Source: Saccharothrix carnea
GTDB taxonomy: Bacteria > Actinomycetota > Actinomycetes > Mycobacteriales > Pseudonocardiaceae
DNA length: 64,000 nt
Direction: 5' to 3'
NCBI RefSeq assembly: GCF_003014735.1
Contig: NZ_PYAX01000001.1
Span: 310,001 to 374,000 of the forward strand
Positions 60,239 through 64,000 of the stretch are shown piece after piece. Made by a program: the position numbers and the translations under genes. Every line of letters starts with the position of its first letter. The stretch's first letter is position 1. The notes under the pieces are model-generated. The model saw nothing but the letters and a program-made list of their open reading frames with translations. It was not told where the DNA came from and made no database searches.

Positions 60239-61147
60239 TCAGGCGGTTTCCCGCTGCTCCCAGCAGTCGCGCAGCGCCGCCAAAGTGGCGGTCACGGCCG
60301 GGCGACGACCGGCCTGCGTCCGCCACACCGCGAACACCCGCCGGGTCGGCGTCGGGCGGAACGGCACCGCGCGTACCGAGTCCGGCAACGCGCCGCGGCC
60401 GAGCCGGGGCAGCAGCGCCACGCCGATCCCCTTGGCCAGCAACGCCAACTGCGTCTCGTACTCGGCGATCCGGAAGGCCAGGTCGGGTTCCATGTCGGCG
60501 CCGCGGAAGGTGTTCACCAGCCAGTCGTGGCAGATCGTGCCCTCCGGCTGGCAGATCCACCGCTCACCGGCCAGGTCCTCCGGCGCCACGGATTCCCGGT
60601 CCGCCAACGGGTGTCCGGCGGGCAGCAGCACGTCCGCGACGTCCTCGCCGAGCCGCGCCCGCGACACCGGCTCGGGCACGGCCAGCGGTGCGTTGACCCA
60701 GTCGTGCGTGACGGCCAGGTCCAGCTCGCCGCGTGCCACCGCCTCCAGGCAGTCGGGCGGGTCGAGCTCGACCAGCCGCACGTCGAGCTGCGGGTGCCGC
60801 TCGGCCAGCCGCACCACCGTCGCGGGCAGCAGGCCGCGCGCGGCGGTGGCGAACGCGCCGACCCGCAGCTCGCCCACGGCCGCGCCGCGCTGCTCCTCCA
60901 ACGCCACCTCGGCGTGCTCGACCAGCGCGAGCACCTGGCCCGCCGTGGCCGACAGCAGGTGGGCCGCGTCGGTCAGCGCCACACCGCGGCCCCGGCGTTC
61001 CAGGAGGGTCGTCCGGGTCTCCCGTTCCAGCTTGGCGATCTGCTGCGACACCGCCGAAGGCGTGTAGCCCAGGGCCGTGGCCGCCGCGCCGACCGAGCCG
61101 TGCTGGGCGACGGCGTGCAGCGCGCGGAGGCGTCCGAGATCCAACAT
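60239..61147 (-). CDS. LysR-family transcriptional regulator (second)
   Basis: A 302-residue LysR protein. Winged helix 'LGRLRALHAVAQHGSVGAAA' and 'YTPSAVSQQIAKLERETRTT', then an effector domain with 'VGELRVGAFATAARGLLPAT' and 'YETQLALLAKGIGVALLPRL'. ATG 61147. It is divergent from an EamA-type transporter gene 73 bp away, the usual layout for a LysR and its target exporter. A small inverted repeat in the gap is a possible site. The effector is unknown. Confidence 0.93.
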   Translation of the reverse strand: MLDLGRLRALHAVAQHGSVGAAATALGYTPSAVSQQIAKLERETRTTLLERRGRGVALTDAAHLLSATAGQVLALVEHAEVALEEQRGAAVGELRVGAFATAARGLLPATVVRLAERHPQLDVRLVELDPPDCLEAVARGELDLAVTHDWVNAPLAVPEPVSRARLGEDVADVLLPAGHPLADRESVAPEDLAGERWICQPEGTICHDWLVNTFRGADMEPDLAFRIAEYETQLALLAKGIGVALLPRLGRGALPDSVRAVPFRPTPTRRVFAVWRTQAGRRPAVTATLAALRDCWEQRETA

Positions 61148-61156
61148 GTAGCGATC

Positions 61157-61174
61157 CTAAACTGAAAACCTTAG
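61157..61174. promoter_or_regulatory. Inverted repeat in the LysR/EamA gap
   Basis: CTAA (61157-61160) and TTAG (61171-61174) flank ACTGAAAACC; AT-rich compared with the surroundings. Further on, GTGCT and AGCAC also face each other ten bases apart. These are candidate LysR sites in the divergent gap; the match is weak. Confidence 0.35.
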
Positions 61175-61220
61175 AAGTCGTCGCTGGTGCTAAATGATGT
61201 GAGCACTGAGACTCGGGGAC

Positions 61221-62174
61221 GTGAAACCACGCCACATCGCGATCGCGGTGCTCGTCGCCACCATCTGGGGTGTCAACTTCGTCGTCATCAAGGTGGGCCT
61301 GCGCGACTTCCCGCCGCTGTTCTTCTCCGCGCTGCGGTTCCTGGCCGCCGCGGTGCCCGCGCTGTGGTTCGTCGGCAGGCCGAAGGTGGCGTGGAAGTGG
61401 GTCGTCGCGGTGGCGTTGTCGTTGGGGGTGGCCAAGTTCGGGTTGCTGTTCGTCGGGATGGCCGCCGGGATGCCCGCCGGGCTGTCGTCGTTGGTGCTGC
61501 AGAGCCAGGTGTTCTTCACCGTGCTGTTCGCGGCCGTGCTGCTGCGCGAACGGCCGCGGCCCGTGCAGCTCGCGGGGATGGGGGTGGCGGCTGCGGGGAT
61601 CGTGGTGATCGCGTTCGACTACGGCGTCGGCAGCCCGATCTCGGCGTTCCTGCTGGTGGTGCTCGGCGCGGTGGCGTGGGGACTGGCCAACGTCGCCACC
61701 CGGTACGCCCGGCCGCCGGACCCGATCAACTTCATCGTGTGGGTGAGCGCGGTGGCCGTGCTGCCGTTGCTGGGGCTGTCGCTGGTGTTCGAGGGGCCGG
61801 CGGCGGATCTGGCGGCGTTGCGCGGGCTGAGTTGGACGGGGGTGGGCGCGATCCTGTTCATCGCGTGGGTGTCGACGTTGCTGGGGTTCGGGTTGTGGAA
61901 CTTGCTGCTGCGGAGTTACGAGGCGAGCGCGGTGGTGCCGTTCGCGTTGTTGGTGCCGGTGGCGGGGATGTTGTCCGGGTGGTTGCTGTTGGGTGAGATG
62001 GTTACGACGGTGCGGTTGGGGGCGGGGTTGTTGGTGGTGGTCGGGATGGCGGCGACGACGGTGAAGGGGCGTGGGGCAGCTCGTTCGAGTCGGCCGGGTG
62101 GATCGAGTGGGTCGGGTCGGTTGGGGGAAGCGGTGGTTGGGTCCCGCTCGGTTGTTGAGTCCGGCTCGATTTGA
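61221..62174 (+). CDS. EamA/DMT-family transporter
   Basis: A 317-residue, about ten-helix transporter with two EamA halves: 'IAVLVATIWGVNFVVIKVGL' opens the first and 'GAVAWGLANVATRYARPPDP' the second; 'VPFALLVPVAGMLSGWLLLG' is the typical late loop. It likely exports a metabolite or amino acid. GTG 61221. The last about 40 residues ('GRGAARSSRPGGSSGSGRLG', ending VVESGSI) are Gly/Ser-rich and overlap a dispersed palindromic element whose left arm supplies the TGA stop (62172-62174). The original C-terminus was probably different. Confidence 0.92.
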   Translation: MKPRHIAIAVLVATIWGVNFVVIKVGLRDFPPLFFSALRFLAAAVPALWFVGRPKVAWKWVVAVALSLGVAKFGLLFVGMAAGMPAGLSSLVLQSQVFFTVLFAAVLLRERPRPVQLAGMGVAAAGIVVIAFDYGVGSPISAFLLVVLGAVAWGLANVATRYARPPDPINFIVWVSAVAVLPLLGLSLVFEGPAADLAALRGLSWTGVGAILFIAWVSTLLGFGLWNLLLRSYEASAVVPFALLVPVAGMLSGWLLLGEMVTTVRLGAGLLVVVGMAATTVKGRGAARSSRPGGSSGSGRLGEAVVGSRSVVESGSI

Positions 62175-62227
62175 CATGGGGCCCTTACGGGCACTCCAGG
62201 CTGCTCGAAGCCATGTCAGATCGGGCC
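62163..62227. repeat. Short copy of the palindromic repeat element
   Basis: Bases 62163-62201 match 52031-52070 in inverted orientation at 39 of 40 positions (one base missing). The second arm CCATGTCAGATCGGGCC (62211-62227) pairs with the first arm GGCTCGATTTGACATGG. The central hairpin of the larger copy is absent. It contains the stop codon of the EamA gene. Confidence 0.8.
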
Positions 62228-62400
62228 TCGGTGGGTTGGCTGCGGGTCCGTTGTGGGCAGGAGAGTTGCTGGCCTCGGGGGACGGGCTGCGTGTCCGTTG
62301 GGGGGCGGTGGGGCGCGGGGTTGTTTGGGAATTGTGGTACCCGCATCGGTGATTGACGGGATGTCGGGGTTCCGATGGGCTGGGAGTTGTGGAGCACCGC

Positions 62401-63330
62401 GTGCTGTCGGCCAGGACGATCGTGCTCTGGGCGGTCGGGTTGGGGTTGGTGGCGGTGGGGTCCGTCGTGCTTCTCCTGGTCACGCTCGGGTCGGGGGAAC
62501 CGCAGGACGGGGTTCGGCTGGATGTGGTTCGCACTGCGGCCAGCATCGTGCTCGGTACGGGTGGGGCGGCGGCGTTGTTGCTCACGGCTCGGCGGCAGCG
62601 GTATGCCGAGTTGGATCTGGTGCAGAAGGACCACGATGCGACCGAGCGCCGGGTCACCGAGTTGTACGGCAAGGCGGCCGACCAGTTGGGCAGTGACAAG
62701 GCGCCCGTGCGGTTGGCCGGGTTGTACGCGTTGGAGCGGTTGGCGCAGGGCAATCCCGCGCATCGGCAGACGATCGTGAACCTGGTCTGCGCCTACTTGA
62801 GGATGCCGTTCACGCCGCCACCCGAGGCGCGGGTCAGGGGGCGGATAGGTCCGCGGGACGCCCATCGGTTCCAGGAGCTGGAAGTGCGGCAGACGGCCAC
62901 CGCGCTGCTGGCCGCGCACCTGCGACCGGACCGGCCCGAGGTGTTCTGGGCCGACATCACGCTCGACCTGTCCAACGCCACGCTGGTCAAGCCCACCTTG
63001 ACGCACGCGCGGATCGGGTCGGCTTCGTTCGCGGGCACCACGTTCGTCGGGCCGGCGACGTTCCGCGGCACGACCTTCAGCGGGACGGCGGACTTCCGCG
63101 ACACCTGGTTCCGCGACCTGGCCGACTTCCGGCGGGTCGCGTTCGGCGACTCGGTGTTCCGGGGCGCGGCGTTCGAGGGTGGCACGGACTTCGGCGTGCA
63201 CACGGCGGCCAAGTTGGCGGGTGCCCGGGCGCGGACGTCCGACGTGCGGCGGAAGTGGCCGGACGGGTGGGAGGAGCAGGCCGTCGACGGCGATTGGGCC
63301 GTGCTCGTCGCCTCGCGTGAACGGCGTTGA
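62401..63330 (+). CDS. Membrane-anchored pentapeptide-repeat protein
   Basis: A 309-residue protein with two hydrophobic helices (about 7-29 and 46-62), a helical charged region ('ERRVTELYGKAADQLGSDKA', 'RLAGLYALERLAQGNPAHRQ') and pentapeptide repeats at about 192-262 ('ASFAGTTFVGPATFRGTTFS', 'ADFRDTWFRDLADFRRVAFG'). Such 'ATELYTKAVEQLGS..VRLGGIYALERIA' plus pentapeptide proteins are widespread in actinobacteria and cyanobacteria; their function is unknown. Start GTG 62401 has GGAG 7 bases upstream; GTG 62389 is an alternative. Alone on its strand. Confidence 0.85.
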   Translation: MLSARTIVLWAVGLGLVAVGSVVLLLVTLGSGEPQDGVRLDVVRTAASIVLGTGGAAALLLTARRQRYAELDLVQKDHDATERRVTELYGKAADQLGSDKAPVRLAGLYALERLAQGNPAHRQTIVNLVCAYLRMPFTPPPEARVRGRIGPRDAHRFQELEVRQTATALLAAHLRPDRPEVFWADITLDLSNATLVKPTLTHARIGSASFAGTTFVGPATFRGTTFSGTADFRDTWFRDLADFRRVAFGDSVFRGAAFEGGTDFGVHTAAKLAGARARTSDVRRKWPDGWEEQAVDGDWAVLVASRERR

Positions 63331-63405
63331 CCCGAACGGGCGACGTATCCCCGGGTCCGTGGCCGGTACCTTCACAGTGTGACTACCCGTGAGCGGAGGT
63401 GTGAC

Positions 63406-63453
63406 GTGTGTGCCACCTTCCGCATGTCCCCTCGCGCGCTAGCGGATCTCTGA
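63406..63453 (+). CDS. Candidate 15-residue small ORF with strong ribosome binding site
   Basis: GTG 63406 preceded by GGAGG (63395-63399) at 6 bases, then 15 codons (MCATFRMSPRALADL) to TGA 63451-63453. It starts with an early Cys codon, as some actinobacterial leader peptides do. No gene follows on the plus strand, so a leader role would need another downstream target; it could also be chance. The bases 63454-63665 hold no convincing gene. Confidence 0.35.
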   Translation: MCATFRMSPRALADL

Positions 63454-63665
63454 GTCAGCGTCGTCCAGTCCGGACCGCACAGATTCCCTCACGCACTGAT
63501 GCGACCGCACGGTCCTCGACGGGCCGCCGCGGGTAGGTCAGCCCGGCTTGCGGGTCGAGCGACCTCCCGCGCACCGTCGTCCGGGCCGGTCGTCTGCACG
63601 GCTCCCCGCCCACCGGTGGCACTACCGCGCGACTTGCCGGTCGCGTGCACCGAGGTCGGACGCCG

Positions 63666-64000
63666 TCACGCGACAGGTGGTGCACCGGCGGGAGGGATGA
63701 CCGGCAGTCCCGGTGGCGCGCCCTCCTCCAGCAACGCCCACACCGCGTCGGTGTCGAGGTGGTCGGCGACCAGGTCGCCGAGCAGGTCGAGCTGAGCGGC
63801 CCGCCGTCCGGCGAAGTCCACGTCCGGCGCGGGGGTGAATCCTTGCCGGTCCGCGTGACCGGCGGCCCAGCGCAACAGGGCGCGGCGGAAGGCGTCGTTC
63901 TCCAGCAGGCCGTGCCAGTGCGTACCGGCGACCCGGCCGCGCAGCGCGCCCTCCGGCGTGCCGTCTGGCAGGGTGACCAGGCCCGCTTCGGCGTTGCGCG
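63666..64000 (-). CDS. cobQ: Cobyric acid synthase CobQ, C-terminal part
   Basis: The last about 111 codons of a gene running off the right edge. The sequence 'GRVAGTHWHGLLENDAFRRA' carries the glutaminase His of the class I-like amidotransferase domain, followed by 'ADRQGFTPAPDVDFAGRRAA' and 'QLDLLGDLVADHLDTDAVWA', the CobQ C-terminal pattern. CobQ amidates the b, d, e and g side chains of adenosylcobyrinate a,c-diamide, directly downstream of the cobB and cobO reactions coded at 32158-34142. The strand is the same as that operon but the locus is separate. Confidence 0.9.
   Translation of the reverse strand, partial: RNAEAGLVTLPDGTPEGALRGRVAGTHWHGLLENDAFRRALLRWAAGHADRQGFTPAPDVDFAGRRAAQLDLLGDLVADHLDTDAVWALLEEGAPPGLPVIPPAGAPPVA

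Noticed and set aside
63455..63685. Minus-strand ORF of 76 codons before cobQ end
   Set aside because: Composition is Arg/Pro-rich without family features; likely non-coding.
63499..63795. Plus-strand ORF near the right edge
   Set aside because: It overlaps the antisense of cobQ, lacks a ribosome binding site and has a random composition.

Overview
The window is a high-GC actinomycete chromosome segment, most likely from the Pseudonocardiales (Saccharothrix/Lentzea/Actinosynnema type). This is inferred from gene content: mycothione reductase (mycothiol users only), a PF04672-type SAM methyltransferase, several secreted trypsin-like proteases, GTG/TTG starts with 4-bp GTGA couplings, and strongly GC-biased codons. 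I saw no rRNA, tRNA, CRISPR array, insertion sequence or prophage; it reads as core chromosome with small accessory patches. Every call rests on reading the sequence and remembered family knowledge; no database search was run.

Left part (1-7291, minus strand): a translation/transcription operon in the usual actinobacterial order rimP-nusA-ylxR-infB-DUF503-rbfA-nrnA, followed by the start of a MATE exporter. 7473-21423 is mixed housekeeping: an exported lipoprotein/DUF4439 pair, a class V aminotransferase, a short-chain dehydrogenase, a YhgE-like membrane protein, two tandem paralogous membrane-anchored proteins coupled to a HAD phosphatase, proS, yaaA, a GlxA-type regulator and a RIO-type kinase. 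21842-27612 holds a DEAD-box helicase, a spermidine-synthase-like protein, an ArsR regulator facing a membrane protein, and the bifunctional precorrin-2 gene.

28904-36255 is a cobalamin operon on the minus strand, headed by a cobalamin riboswitch: chelatase (ChlI/ChlD fusion)-cobO-cobB-cobM-cobL-cbiG. Two of its proteins carry only half of a tetrapyrrole methylase domain. The 3' part of cobQ lies at the right edge. Around it are three trypsin-like proteases (28010, 39199, 40765), a P450 divergent from bioF, a LysE exporter, an M48 peptidase, an alpha/beta hydrolase and a membrane-embedded patatin. 45791-48576 is a regulatory module: a Tat-exported MBL-fold hydrolase divergent from a LysR regulator that is translationally coupled to a beta-lactamase-fold serine hydrolase. 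Lon (49526) has an HspR-type HAIR operator just upstream.

The right part (51902-64000) contains dispersed palindromic repeats, an unusual PstS-like membrane protein with a PHO-box-like promoter, an AMIN-like secreted protein, a polysaccharide deacetylase lipoprotein, PEBP, mycothione reductase (start codon inside a perfect 15-bp hairpin), MFS/GntR and LysR/EamA divergent pairs, an epoxide hydrolase remnant and a membrane-anchored pentapeptide-repeat protein.

The observations I find most unusual are the mycothione reductase start hairpin, the PstS-like two-domain protein with PHO box, the half-methylase domains of the cobalamin operon, the beta-lactamase-fold protein lacking both a signal peptide and the Glu166 equivalent, and two families of short dispersed repeats.
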